This document shows, piece after piece, positions 42,252 to 53,544 of a DNA stretch of 64,000 nucleotides (its first letter is position 1; each line of letters starts with the position of its first letter). The notes beneath the pieces were generated by a model. The model had not been told where the DNA came from. It was given only the letters and a program-made list of their open reading frames with translations, and made no database searches. Made by a program: the position numbers and the translations under genes. Where the stretch lies: contig NC_089176.1 of NCBI RefSeq assembly GCF_947507565.1, positions 3,224,001 to 3,288,000 on the forward strand. The letters run 5' to 3'. The stretch is from Oscarella lobularis. Taxonomy: Eukaryota > Porifera > Homoscleromorpha > Homosclerophorida > Oscarellidae.

Positions 42252-44999
42252 CTACAGTAGGCCTTCCATTTCTTTCATAAACTGAGCGTACGCCGCGTCT
42301 TTCTTTGCGGTCGGACCGGATGCCGTCGTCGTCGTCGCCGTCGCCGCTCGACTTCCTCCATCCGAGGTCGAAGATCGAACTTTCGGCTTCGACGTAGGTC
42401 GAGGTTGTTCGCGTCGGATTCTCAGCGACGTCGGCGTAAATTTCGTCACTTCCGCTTGCGTGTCGCGAAGCTGCGGAGCGGCACTGATCGTCGCCTGCTG
42501 CTGTTGCTTGGACGGCGGCGGCGAGTTTCTACCAGAAGAAGGTGTCTGAGCTGCCAAGCCACTTCCTGTCAATGCATACCAATGACAACAACGAATAAGT
42601 GAATATTCACGTAGGAGGGGACAGTTCCTTTTTAATTAATTAAAATAGCACACCTGGTAGAGGCGGAGGCGGAGCGATTCGCGGCATCCTCGGTGGCGGC
42701 ATCGAGTGAAAGTCGTACATGAGAGGTTCTGACCGCTGCTGTTGCAGTTGATGGTGCTGCTGCAGAAAAATTCATGAATTAGGATTAGGAAGACCGATGG
42801 CGATTCATATCAGAAACACCTTGACTCTCATAAGTTATTCCAATTTTAATCATGCTAAATCGGAAGAACGGACGTAGGGGCTAATGGGATCTCGTCGTTT
42901 GCGCATATATCGAAGCGTGAACTCTGAACTTTGCGTCAGCCAATGAGCTGATATGCAAGTATTTATCAGCAAGTCTAATAGGTGGGTTAGCCGGATTGTA
43001 TCTGGCAATTACCTGACACCAGACGACAATCACGGATAAGTAAGAGCGTAAAAGGGGAAAAGCAATATCTATCCAAAGTGCAATCAATCCCTACCCTCTC
43101 TTTTGTCAGTTTAAAAAGCGGTTGGCAAACAGGACGCAAATAGGGAAAAGGGCAAGGGGGAAGGATGTGCACTGACACATAACACTACTGCACACATATA
43201 TTACCATGTGCGACGGCGGTGGCGGAGCTAGCGGCACATGCAACGCATGTGGCGGCAGCGGATGCGGTCCATCGGGAAAATACGGAAATCTTGGCATGGC
43301 CATTTGTGGCGGTGGCGGCGGCGGCGGCGGCATTAGCGGAAGAATGACGGGCTCACTTAATGCACCTGGTGGCGGAGGCGGCGGCGGAGGAGGAAAAGAC
43401 ACGGCAGTGATTCCACCTGTTTTCATCAATTTGTTGGAGACGCTCTCTGATTTGCTGCTCTCCTCGTCGCTCTCCCCTTGAACAGATTCTGCTTCTGAGT
43501 CACTGCTGCCGTTGTCCGCGCCCTCCATCGATTCCGCCGCCGCCGCCGCCGCCGCCGTTGTTGTGACAGAAGCGGCGGCAGCGGCTGCTTCCGTGCGAAG
43601 AGAAAGCAAAATTGCATGCGGTATCCGTCGCGCACCGTGCGGCGGCGGAACGGGCGGCGGCGGAGGCGGACTGAGAGTCGACTTAGATCTACAGCAGTAG
43701 TAGCCGGCTCAAATTTTTCCTCTAACAGATTGGCGCAAACCGACTTTTGACGATGTCCTTCTCGTTCTTGCGGTGGTAGAGGAATGTCTAGCGTGCAAAA
43801 TCGTTTTACTCCCCTTCCCCTAGGAATTCACAATCTACATGCATTCGTTTACCTGAAGGAAGAGGGATGTCAGGCAAGGAAATGAATTCGTCCAACTCCT
43901 GTGACGAGAATTCTTATGTCAGTCGGATGACAGGATGATGAAACCTACCTTAGATTCTAAGAGAAATCTCCATATCAGATAGTATAGTATAGTGACTAGT
44001 GATGACTCACCATAAGGATTGCCATGCTCGGCAAGGTACAGTTGTCTCCGTTTTTCTACTTGATCCCAAAGCCTGAAGAAGCGAGAAAAGTGAAAGCTGA
44101 GTCAAGCAAGCAAGGATACTCTTAAGTTGTGCACGGGACCTGAATACCGAAAAGCCAACGCCACTACGGAACAAGATTGATTTGGACAGGCCAAAAACAA
44201 CAGTGAGATACCTTATCTTTACTATCTCTACAGAGTTTGTTTAAAACTACGCGCGACAAGCTTTTAGCTAACCAAAACGCAGGTGTCTATTTTCCTATAT
44301 CCTTTCACAACATTTTCTATATCACCATTACGGAACTATTTATACTATATGCAGTTGGGGGCAAGCGAGCGGATGTGCCTTACTTCTTCATTTCAACGTA
44401 GGCACTCTGGTCGTTCTTCTCCTGCGACACAAAAAAGGGGTACGTGCAGCAAGCACATGAGTACATCATGCCTATAGTACCAAGTATCGCAAGACTCGAC
44501 TCAGCGACTCGGTGACGCGTCGTCGACGTTCTCTCAGTGCATTTTCATGCGGAACGTCTCCCGTCCCCGCCTTAGATTCTATAGAATGTGATGATACGAC
44601 CACCATCACCATCACTAAAATTTTAATTAAATAATCCATATCACCAAGCTTGTCGATTTGCTCAAGCTCTTTCAGCATTTCCTTTGGATCCTTATTGCGA
44701 AGGGTCGCCTCGCGAACTGCCTGTCGCGTTTTCTTGTTCTGTTTATGACAAGAAATAAAATCAAAAAAAAATTAGAAACTTCCCCATAGTCTATATTTCC
44801 TACTCGCACTGATCTACCCCTCTACATTATCTACGTCCTAGTTCTACCTTTTTCAGCTCCTTCTTGCGCTGCTGTTTTCCTGTACACGCGCGAAAGACGG
44901 TCAGGAAGAACACAAGCGTTATCTGAACGACGCACTAGCTTGGTCGGCAGGATTCATGTACTTCCCGCTTTTTGTCGTGGCCGTCGATCGTCTACCCAT
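42252..44999 (-). CDS. WBP11: WW domain-binding protein 11 (WBP11/NpwBP), spliceosome-associated
   Basis: Read leftwards from ATG 44999: MGRRSTATTKSGKYMNPADQA, the invariant WBP11 start. Then GKQQRKKELKK and NKKTRQAVREATLRNKDP plus KEMLKELEQIDKLGDM (44740-44640), an acidic Ser-rich segment (43500-43450), and two polyproline tracts followed by MAMPRFPYFPDGPHPLP (43420-43200) that bind WW domains. A tail with TISAAPQLRDTQAEVTKFTP ends FMKEMEGLL, again diagnostic. WBP11 joins PQBP1 and activates splicing in the nucleus. An Ala-rich run near 43540-43590 and the proline runs are coded by GCC and CCG repeats, so length polymorphism is likely. The intron around 42770-43200 is about 430 bp, long for this region. 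Confidence 0.9.
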
Positions 45000-45322
45000 G
45001 GCTAAAGCAGTCTTTTTTCACCGCACAAGGTCGTACGCTCCCGGATAAGATACCGCACGGCACAAAAGCGGAAACACGCGAGCACAGAGCCGCAGCCTTT
45101 ATAGCTACTGGTGTAATATAACAGCAGTTCAATAGAATTTTTTCGCGAAGAAAGCAATTAATAGTTGGTACCTTCACTGATTTATGTGTATCTACATCGA
45201 TATCAATGTGTCGTTCCCCATTGAATTTAATATTTTTTTCAACGGGCGTTTGCCTTCACCTGCAATCTTCCGAACGACTCGCGACCGCTGTTCCGAACGC
45301 CACCGAATCGTCGTCAATCGGA
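45000..45322. promoter_or_regulatory. Head-to-head spacer between WBP11 and G-alpha
   Basis: 323 bp between divergent start codons (WBP11 at 44999 minus, G-alpha at 45323 plus), probably containing both promoters. Its right half is AT-rich (45200-45240). Part may be the G-alpha 5' untranslated region. Confidence 0.5.
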
Positions 45323-47365
45323 ATGGGTTCCTGTATGAGTCTCAATCCCGAGGCTCGCGAGGCGAAGCTCAAATCGGACGAAATCGACCGGGAATTGCAG
45401 AGATCGCGACGCGAACGCCAGAACGTTCTCAAGATACTCCTCCTCGGTACAGATAATGAGGGGAATTAGCAGTGTAGTCGCAGCGCCTGGGGGAGCACGA
45501 AGACATCCGCTCTATTGTCACTGTCCCCACAGGCGCGGGCGAATCGGGAAAGAGCACGCTCGTCAAGCAGATGAAAATCATTCACGGGGACGGGTTCACC
45601 GAGCAGGAATTGATCGGATATCGCGTGAGTATAGCGACGTAGGTCTCGCCTCGCGAATTTTTCTCGCCGCACAGGTGACTATTTGCGATAACGTACTGAG
45701 TTCGATGAAGATCGTGCTGAATGGGATGGGCACGTTGCGAATCTCGCTCGATGTCCCGTCGAATAAGGCAAGCCAATCCGAATGCAGCAGGCACTTCAGT
45801 CATAGTGGCGCGCGGGGGGCACCGGCGTTCGGTCATACCGCCGGATCCAACTTCCCCCAGTCTGTGTATCCTTAGTCGTCGCGAGTCGCGGTCGCGTTTC
45901 GTTGTCACCCTTTTGACGCGGTTTTTCAACGGGGTTCTCACCTCGTCGCCTCCAGCGCGCGGGGTTACGAATCCTCTCGCATCATCGATCGATTTCATCG
46001 TATCGTTGCGTTCACAGATTCACGCCGAGACCGTTCTATCGTCCGTCGAACCGCTTCAAATCGACGGTACGATCGATCCGGATGTAGGCGTTGCCCTCCA
46101 AGCGCTTTGGACCGACAAGAACGTGCGATACACCGTGTCGAAAGGAAACGAGTTCCAGCTCAACGATTCGGCGCCCTAGTAGGAGAATTCGCTCCCTCGT
46201 TCGACGCGCGTCGCTCGCATCGTTTTCTCTCGTAGTTTTTTCGATAATATCGAACGAATTGTGAGCGCGAATTTCTCGCCCACGGTCGAAGACGCGTTGC
46301 GCGCGCGCGTTCGCACGACTGGCATAATTGAGACGAATTTTCGCGTCGGTGCCATCACGTACAGGTAGGTCGTGCTAATAATACTGCGGCATTTTTGAAC
46401 AAAGCCTTTGCAACATACTTCGAGATTCTACAACGTTTAAGTTAACCATTGATAGTCAGATGCTTGTCTCGAGTGATGGATGCATGCGGTCGCATAAAGC
46501 CAAAAATAGGGACTGATAGTCTAATGAATGAATGAGAGCACAATTAATTAATCAGACAGTCGTCAATCGATAAATGCTTTTACATAATCATTTGACGCAA
46601 GCATGCTAAATTTGCGGTGTGTTTTTGTAGACTGTTTGACGTTGGAGGACAGCGATCGGAACGGAGAAAATGGATTCAGGTTGGGCTGAGACTTCTTGTA
46701 CACCCATCATACCGGGTAGTCATCCATCTGTTCTTAGTGTTTTGATGACGTAAAAGCTGTCCTATTTGTGTGTGCTCTAAGCGGATATGACATGACCTTG
46801 TATGAAGACGGCACGACGGTACGCCAACCCCCTTCCCTCTCCTTATGTCACCAACTTACGATGAAGACAAACCGTAGTGTTCTTATACCTACAGTGCGTG
46901 GTTTCTTTAGAATCGGTTGGATGAGAGCCTGACCTTGTTTCAGGCTATATGCAATAATAGGTTTTTTATGAAGACGTCTATGGTTGGTTCCCCAGTCTCT
47001 CTTCTCTTATCGAACATAAGCCGTCTTTTTAGGTGCTATTTCTTAATAAAGTCGACCTTTTTCGTCACAAAATTTTAAAAACTGACCGCCAACTGAGACT
47101 CTATTTACCCTCTTTCCAAGGTTCTGTACATATTAGTTCGTAAGCAAAGGCTCTATTGGAGCTTCGATGAATAGGTCCTGATCATGACATGGATGCTGCG
47201 GCTCGGTTCATACAGAGAGAGTTTCAGGCGAAAAATCACAATCCTAACAAAACCGTGTTCTGTCATTTCACGACAGCGACAGACACGTCTAATATACAGC
47301 ATGTTTTCTCTGCTGTTCTAGACACAATAGTGAGAGAAAATCTAGAGATAGCTCATCTCATCTAA
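45323..47365 (+). CDS. Heterotrimeric G protein alpha subunit (divergent class)
   Basis: Starts [20 protein letters not shown]; glycine 2 and Cys 4 fit N-myristoylation and palmitoylation. The Ras-like domain shows P-loop [20 protein letters not shown] (spliced across about 45450-45530), switch [13 protein letters not shown] (near 46311-46340, with the toxin-sensitive Arg), switch [20 protein letters not shown] (46633-46745, spliced), FLNKVDLF (near 47045-47065; usually NKKD) and [10 protein letters not shown] (near 47270-47290, TCAT loop). The helical domain lies between 45680 and 46180. The C-terminus, ENLEIAHLI, decides receptor coupling and does not match Gi, Gq, Gs or G12 tails. A functional GTPase by motifs; class assignment is open, and sponge-specific G-alpha classes are plausible. 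Confidence 0.88.
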
Positions 47366-47516
47366 GTTCAAATGACTTTTGTACAGCGGTAGGACTCATT
47401 CTTTTAGTTGCTCACAAACACCTCAGAAAGAGTTTATATAATATAATAATTATATGAGTTTAGAGATTTCAAATCTTAGCATATGCGCAGACCTCTTTAG
47501 CGCACTTGCTTCAAAG

Positions 47517-47897
47517 TCACGCCACGCGGAGGAAAACGCTGTCTTCTGCTTTTGCGGCCGCGTTTGAGATATTTGGTACGTCGTCTCCGTCGCTGATCTT
47601 TCGAATGCGACGATGCATCCTCGACGTGAACCGCTCGTTCGCCTTTTCGATAAGAGAAGGAGCCTCATAGATCACCATGCACGTTTTTACACGCGTGTAG
47701 CAAAGGCAGCGATGACTGCGGTACCAAGTGCTTTCTCGTCGCAGAACAGTGCCACTAAACGACTTCAAGTTCTCGCCCCGCCTTCTAAATTTTCTGACGA
47801 AATTCGCTAGTTGATCTGCTGTCACGATGCCTTTAGTATGGAGCGGCTCTTGTCTAGAATTTCGACCTGGTTCAAAATCGAAGGTAAAAGATTGCAC
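47517..47897 (-). CDS. Hypothetical ORF, 126 aa, no recognised family
   Basis: Open from an ATG at 47897 (MQSFTFDFEPGRNSRQEPLH). Charged (FVRKFRRRGENLKSF, SRMHRRIRKISDGDD) and ending SVFLRVA. No domain recognised, no clear upstream exon, and no signal or membrane segment. It may be a chance ORF; listed only because it is the longest open stretch in this interval and has a mildly protein-like composition. Confidence 0.15.
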   Translation of the reverse strand: MQSFTFDFEPGRNSRQEPLHTKGIVTADQLANFVRKFRRRGENLKSFSGTVLRRESTWYRSHRCLCYTRVKTCMVIYEAPSLIEKANERFTSRMHRRIRKISDGDDVPNISNAAAKAEDSVFLRVA

Positions 47898-48122
47898 CCG
47901 GAACTGTTTTTAATCAATTAATTTCTCTTAGGGTTAATTGCGCTGACGGCGTTCACGTACGCAATGCTCCCAGCTACGTGCTCTCGATGATAGCAAGAAG
48001 AGACATTCAGACGTTTTCTTTTTTGTAGCGCTGCGTTGTAGTGTGTGCCTGCCCAAGTAGAATTTTGCGTCGGTGCATGTCGCGTCTGGTCCTGAGCATG
48101 ACCGGTTGAAAAAGGCTCATGT

Positions 48123-48509
48123 CGGGGTCCCGGACAAGACCCCGTAATCAAAAACTGCCCGCGAATGCACATCGTAGGGAAGGCACGTTATTTTTTATTT
48201 AATAAACCCGGAAGTAGCCCGGAAGTAGCGCAAAATAAAACGAACATCCTCCCGGCGTCTTTGTGATGAGAGGGCCCTTCACCCAGGCCCTCTTTCGGGG
48301 AGACAGTAACCCATCTGTCCCGGGGGTGCCTTTATATACCAAGGCACAGGTGGACCGCTATTGTACCCACCGCGTCTTGCCCAAGTGGGGTGGCAGTTTA
48401 TCACTCATGCCACTGGAGTAGGGGATTGAATCCCCTGCTTTGCGCCGCGTTTAACCTCTCTGGCTCGAGTTGGGCCGGTTTTATTTAGTCACCTCGGGGC
48501 CCGGAGGTG
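48123..48509. repeat. Run of at least seven short hairpins
   Basis: Consecutive non-overlapping stem-loops: CGGGGTC/GACCCCG (48123-48144), AGAGGGCC/GGCCCTCT (48269-48293), GACAG/CTGTC (48302-48319), GTGCCTT/AAGGCAC (48326-48347), GGTGG/CCACC (48349-48371), GTGGCA/TGCCAC (48390-48413), a 17-nt palindrome AGGGGATTGAATCCCCT (48420-48436) and CACCTC/GAGGTG (48490-48509). Loops are mostly 8-13 nt. The density is far above that of neighbouring sequence. Function unknown. Confidence 0.6.
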
Positions 48510-48794
48510 AATGGCGACATCGGAAAGCTCTTCATCTGCCTCGTCTGATTGTCCTTGAGTGAGCCTAGAAAAGCGCCTTTTTGGTGAACAAACTGAAGAG
48601 ACTCACCTTCATCTTAGACTTTAAAGTTGGTGTTCACCTCAACCGTGTTCAGGTTCGATGCGGACATGGCAGACATGCTTCGGAGAGGAAATCGACGCGA
48701 GACCGTTCGGCAGCGACGGCCGTTTAGGGCAAGTCTCGAGAAGAAAAGGCGAGGCGATGCTGATAATGTGACGTGCGTGGTAGGGAAAAATGTC

Positions 48795-48876
48795 TCAGAT
48801 TCTCCTGCTACGAGCTCCTGCATTCAGAGAAAAAATCAGATGCTTCTGCTACGAGCTCCTGCATTCAAAAAGAATT
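48795..48876. repeat. 41-bp tandem duplication
   Basis: Two adjacent copies sharing CTGCTACGAGCTCCTGCATT, starting at 48795 and 48836, with a few substitutions. Non-coding as far as can be seen. Confidence 0.8.
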
Positions 48877-48996
48877 AATTAGCTTTATAAATATATGAAA
48901 CAGACAACTGACCCTGACAGTTTTCCAAGAGTCTCCTCCAAAGGAGGATATCCCTCTGAACCTATCAAGTCAATCAATACCGCTGGATCGATTCAA

Positions 48997-51900
48997 TTAG
49001 ATTGTTACATCACCTGCAGGTTGAAATTTCATTTGTTCTTCTTCCTTTTCTTTATGAAGCCGTTTCTCAGCTGCCCATATCGCTGCTAATTCGGGTCTCA
49101 GGGTAACCTTTGAGCCCGTTTCAAAAGCAGCAAAGCTAGGGTAGACGGGCTTCTGCCCCAATCCACCATACCCCGTCACGTACACTTCGCATTTCTACAA
49201 ATTCACTTGAAAAACACATCATTCCGTCTCAGAAAACATCAGACCTTCTTCTCAAAATAGGATGTCACTTGTTCAAACTAACAAGAAACACTGGCTAGCA
49301 CAACGCGTATCATTTCGTTAAACTCCTTTCGCTTACAGATGCGTGCTCTCTGGTTCCCTTTTCTCTTGCGTCAACAATCACGTAGGGCGCTACAGACAGC
49401 TCGTCATATAATTTCTCATTGAAACCAGAATCGCCAGAAAATCCAAGCAACGGCTTAGTCTGCCAGTAGAGGACAAACCCTAGACAAGACAGTTAACACT
49501 ACACCAACAATCCAGATAGATTTACCATAGCATGCCAGTGAGTGCTGGCTTTTGTGCACTCGGATAGCGAGGTTTCTCTCCGCGTCGAGATAGACTTTGT
49601 CTTTCAGAGAGCACGTTTTCCAATCAGCCAGCTTCTCCTACACATCACGAACGTCAAAGACCGTACATTAGGAGGACTGCGCTCTGAAAACCGGTGAGTC
49701 CACTATTGATCCGTCTGGCAAGACAGCGCCCATTTGCTCGTGTAGACGGTGCTCCTTCAACTGTTTTTCGACTTCTGGTCCGCTATAAATTGCCACTTTC
49801 TTTCTCTCCTTGTCCTTGAGTCGTCTGCACGCGTCGACGTAGAGAAGCGGCGGCAATTCGCTTGCGTGATCGCCGTGATTGTGAGTGATGAACAGCTTTT
49901 CAGGCAAATCGTCAGGACGCTCAAAAACTAGAGAAACAACGCTCAATAGATATTCCTACAGGCTACAACGTCGAGTACGTACAAATCCTTCTGTACTGAC
50001 GACACACTCCGTAACCAATATCAACCATGAAAAAAGGTCGATTGTGATAGAGAAGGACAAACGACGAACTCGGTTCCTCGCTGATAATGCCTACAAAACG
50101 TCCTTTCTTTATATCACGTGTAAATAATTGAATCAGGTATAGGCCTCTTACCAGTTATGCCGGTCCCAGTTCCAAGACACTGAATGGCTAGCTGACATTC
50201 CTAAAAGATAACACCTTTTCCAATCAAATTGTATCAATCAAAAAGGCCTACGTCATCGTTTTCCGACTTGATCTTCTTCCCTTCCAGTACAGTCAACACG
50301 TCGTCAATGTCGGCGCGAGTACCGGCTTCATATGCGATGGCCATTTCGATGGCATGCCTCATAACCGAGCCGTATCGTTCGACGCAATACGCCTGCAAAT
50401 AATACACTTATATTTTTCCCAACCCCGTATTCCGTGCGGCTCACCGGAATTCTGGGGCGCACCTGTCCCCGGTGCAGTCCAAGTTGCGGCGTAGCTATAT
50501 CTTCAAAGACCTTCTGCCCACTAATCGCTTCAATCAAAGTACAGCCTACAAAGTGCCAAAGAGAAATGATATCGTCTTTGACTTTGAACCGATTTTCGAT
50601 ACCGTAGCTATAGACGTCGGCTTTCGTCGTGTAGCGCTTGCTGGTCATCACTTCTGGAGCCATGTAGCGCCAATGACCCCGAAGTTGCGTCTTCGTATCC
50701 TGAGTTCCTTCCGTTGCTCGAGCCAAGCCGAAATCGCCCAGCTTGATTGCACTGAATTCGCGACCGATCAAAATGTTATCCGGTTTGACGTCGCGATGAA
50801 TGATCTTCATGCGATGGAGATGAGCGAGAGCGCGGGCAACTGCGACGGCGACGTCGCGAGCCTGATCGCGCGTCAGAGCCGCTTTTTGAATAATCGTCCA
50901 CAAATTGCAACCGTCGACATACTCCATAACGAGACCAAAACGAGACTTGGAACGAAAGCAGGCTTCCACTTGAACAATGTTAGGATGCTGAGAATTCCTA
51001 AAAATCAAAAAAAGAATAAGGACCCCTTTCTTCGTATTAATTAAATGCCCTTACTTCATAGACTCAAATTCTCTAATGAACGCTTCCAAATCGGATTCTT
51101 TGCCCCGTTCGGTCATCACTTTAACAGCGACGGTTCGCCCGTCAAGTTGGCCCCTGTACACGCTTCCAAACGATCCCTGTCCTATTTTCTCCATGCTCGC
51201 CATATCGATTTCGTTTCCTTCGGTCAAGCCGAGAAGCTGGTCCAACCGCTCGAGCTTTTGCAACTTAGCCGACTCAATAGCACCGCCGATCTTTCGATCG
51301 TGCTGTAGAAGGATTCCGACGAGTTTTACGAGCGACTCTTCGGGACTCATCGCTCGCGCGAGAGTCTGATCGATTAACTTGCTTCGAGCCTGTACTTTAT
51401 CACCATTGACGTTGATCAGATTGGTGGTGATGCTCGATCGCGCTTTGTCGCCGCCGCCGCCGCTTGCCTGAGCGGCGTAGCACACAGCCGCGTCGGCCGT
51501 GTCGCCACTCAGATGGAGAAAAGCGAACGTCTCCTTCTTCATGTGAGCGAGATCGTTGTCGTCTTTCGTCGGAATCAGAATGATTTCAAACGAGCTGCTG
51601 CTGTGCAGGAAGGAGTTGCATTTCAAAGCAGCGTCGGCGTATTTTCGTATCATTATCTTTCGCAGTTCTTCCGATCCGCTGCTGATTTCGCGACGAAATT
51701 CCTCCAGCAAGAACATTGCTCTCACGGGAACTTTACCAGTTTCAATTGTCTTTTAGAAAAAGAAATAATCGTAAGTGGAGCTGAACCAAAGAAAAGATTC
51801 TGATACCTTTACTAAGTTGTCTCGACGAGCCTTCATCGCTTCGTACGCTCCCCGAACCGCTTCTGAACTTTTCTCAACTAAAATTTATAAATAATCAAAT

Positions 51901-53231
51901 GAAATAGCTTTTTGTTTCTCTCTCACTAAACGGATCGTTGTCGAACAAGTTCTCCAGTTTGGGACGATTCACTGTTTCGAGTACTTCGTCGGTGGCCAAC
52001 GCATTTGTGATCGTCGCCGTGAGAAAGGTGATTTTCGACGAGCGCTCCTCGAGAGCAAGTTGCTGCTTCAAATACTCCTCGCGCTGAGAAGGAAGATAGA
52101 ATCTTTCCCACGTCTTCCCACTCTGTAGAGATAAAAAAAAGTTAGTCAATTCCAAGCTTTAGTTCCATTGAAGTTTCGTACTTCAAAATTTGTCTGTTTG
52201 GAGCCCGTGCTGAGATTGAGAATGAACTCGTCAATCGGCATATTGAGCTGAAGAGTCGAAAGACTGCCGTTCGACAAAACGGCCCTACCATTTGCCTCTT
52301 GGAACAGATAATGCTTTGCCTATAAATCTCTCAACTGTGAACTGGTAAACACATTTCAATATAAGAAATCTTACTTTTGCCGGAATAACGTAGTGTTCAA
52401 GAAGACCCCTGGTCAGTGGGTGATCAGGATTGCAGCCAAGAAAGAGCACAGATTTTTCGTCGAACAATTCCTTCAAGAACCGATGAGCACCGTCACTGTT
52501 TTCGTCTCGTTTTCCTTTGCACAGATTCATCATCAACCGCTTTGAGTCAGCCTAGTAAAAACTCATACTAAATACTAAATTTGGCAAAAAAATATTTCCT
52601 ACCGTTATTTCCGTTGCTACAGCACAATCACCAAAACACTTCACAACAACATCTCGATTTTTGGCCAAACGACAACTTAGGCGAATTGCCTACAAAAAAA
52701 ATACTGTTACTTGAACACGTGATACGAAAAATGAATTTTTTGCCTGATCAAGACGAACGGCTTCTCGTCGAGGTCCCCCGTTCCACAAGAGCTGTTCAAT
52801 CAGCGAATCCAAATTTGTCGTCAGGATGAGCGGAAAACGGCCGAGTCCGCGAATATTGTCATGGGCTTTCGAACGTTTCTCAGGCAGGTTTCTAATGAAG
52901 TCTTCCTCCTTCTCGAGCACACGCTCTTGGCCCGAAAACGTCAATTTTTTTCCGGCTCGTGCTTGGCTTTGCCTTGCCTCAAAGTCTTCCTCCTTCTCGA
53001 GCACACGCTCTTGGCCCGACTATGGAGAGAAACGTCAATTTTTTTTCCGGCTCGTGCTTGGCTTTGCCTTGCCTCGAAATTCTCGACCAACTTCCACCAA
53101 TCGTCAATCGAAGACGCCGCGCCTAAGGCGGAGAGGCCTTCGCCGACGAAAAGGACGAGCTTTTCCTCGGCGATGAGCTGTCGCATGCGTTTGACGTGTT
53201 CGTACTGTCGCCGTCTGATTTCGTCGTCCAT
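48997..53231 (-). CDS. SIR2-like domain + protein kinase + metallo-beta-lactamase fold, three-domain fusion
   Basis: Read leftwards from ATG 53231 (MDDEIRRRQYEHVKRMRQLI), about 1,150 residues. SIR2-like domain: KLVLFVGEGLSALG, FPLILTTNLDSLIEQLL (about 52845-52795), VVVKCFGD (the KxHG His is Phe), KSVLFLGCNPDHPLTRGLL (52470-52415). A linker of about 300 residues is not recognised. Kinase: IGQGSFGSVYRGQLDG, TVAVKVM (51125), IIHRDVKPDNIL (50800), LGDFGLA (50730), MAPEV; all catalytic residues present, TKL/Tyr-kinase-like. The kinase tail KKIKSENDD is joined by a phase-0 GT...AG intron (50200-50256) to ECQLAIQCLGTGTG, which starts an MBL fold with no Met of its own: FITHNHGDHASELPPLL (49890-49840), SQHSLACYG, GFSGDSGF and EHAS supply the usual metal ligands. 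It ends FQPAGDVTI. Intracellular, as no signal or membrane segment is seen. Role inferred: signalling or immune effector. Confidence 0.8.
52898..53078. repeat. Imperfect tandem duplication inside the SIR2-coding exon
   Basis: Two copies of a unit of about 84-95 bp containing CTTGGCTTTGCCTTGCCTC and CTTCCTCCTTCTCGAGCACA. The copies differ by a 10-bp insert and one base in a T run. Each codes (minus strand) FEARQSQARAGKK. With both copies the frame does not continue; with a single copy it reads straight through, so this is either an assembly error, a polymorphic repeat or a damaged allele. Confidence 0.75.
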
Positions 53232-53544
53232 AACCCGAGCTCAAGAGATGCTGAAATTGTGACGGACGCTCCGATCAAGTTCGGGTTCGGGTTCGGGGGC
53301 CGAGAATGCCAGTTTCGACACGTGAACGCAGAAGAGATACATCGAAAGGGGCTGCATAAGGGTTCCCCGGATACTTGCAGTCCGGGCTGAGCGAATGGAA
53401 ATTCCCCCAAGCTCAATTTCATGTCTTCGTGTGGGGTGGTGGCCTATGCGTGTGAAACAGAAAATTGCTTCACGCACACGTTGTGAAATGTTGCATCGAA
53501 ATATGTAAAACGTCCGCCGACACGCAGAATCAAAATGAAGAGAT

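Larger units (their letters stand above)
47366..48996. other. Gene-poor interval between G-alpha and the SIR2-kinase-MBL gene
   Basis: 1.6 kb with no recognised gene. It holds an unassigned minus-strand ORF (47517-47897), a run of short hairpins (48123-48509) and a 41-bp tandem duplication (48795-48876). Confidence 0.6.

Noticed and set aside
43206-43481. A plus-strand Gly-rich open frame
   Set aside because: It is the complement of the WBP11 polyproline tracts, which are supported by conserved flanks on the minus strand.
48270-48430. Possible reading frame containing VPGVPLYTKAQVDRY-like residues within the hairpin run
   Set aside because: The frame is short, has no start context or neighbouring exons, and overlaps the stem-loops; no family recognised.
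48420-48436. T-arm-like palindrome suggesting a tRNA gene
   Set aside because: The loop is not the TTCRANY type, and no acceptor, D or anticodon stems can be placed around it.
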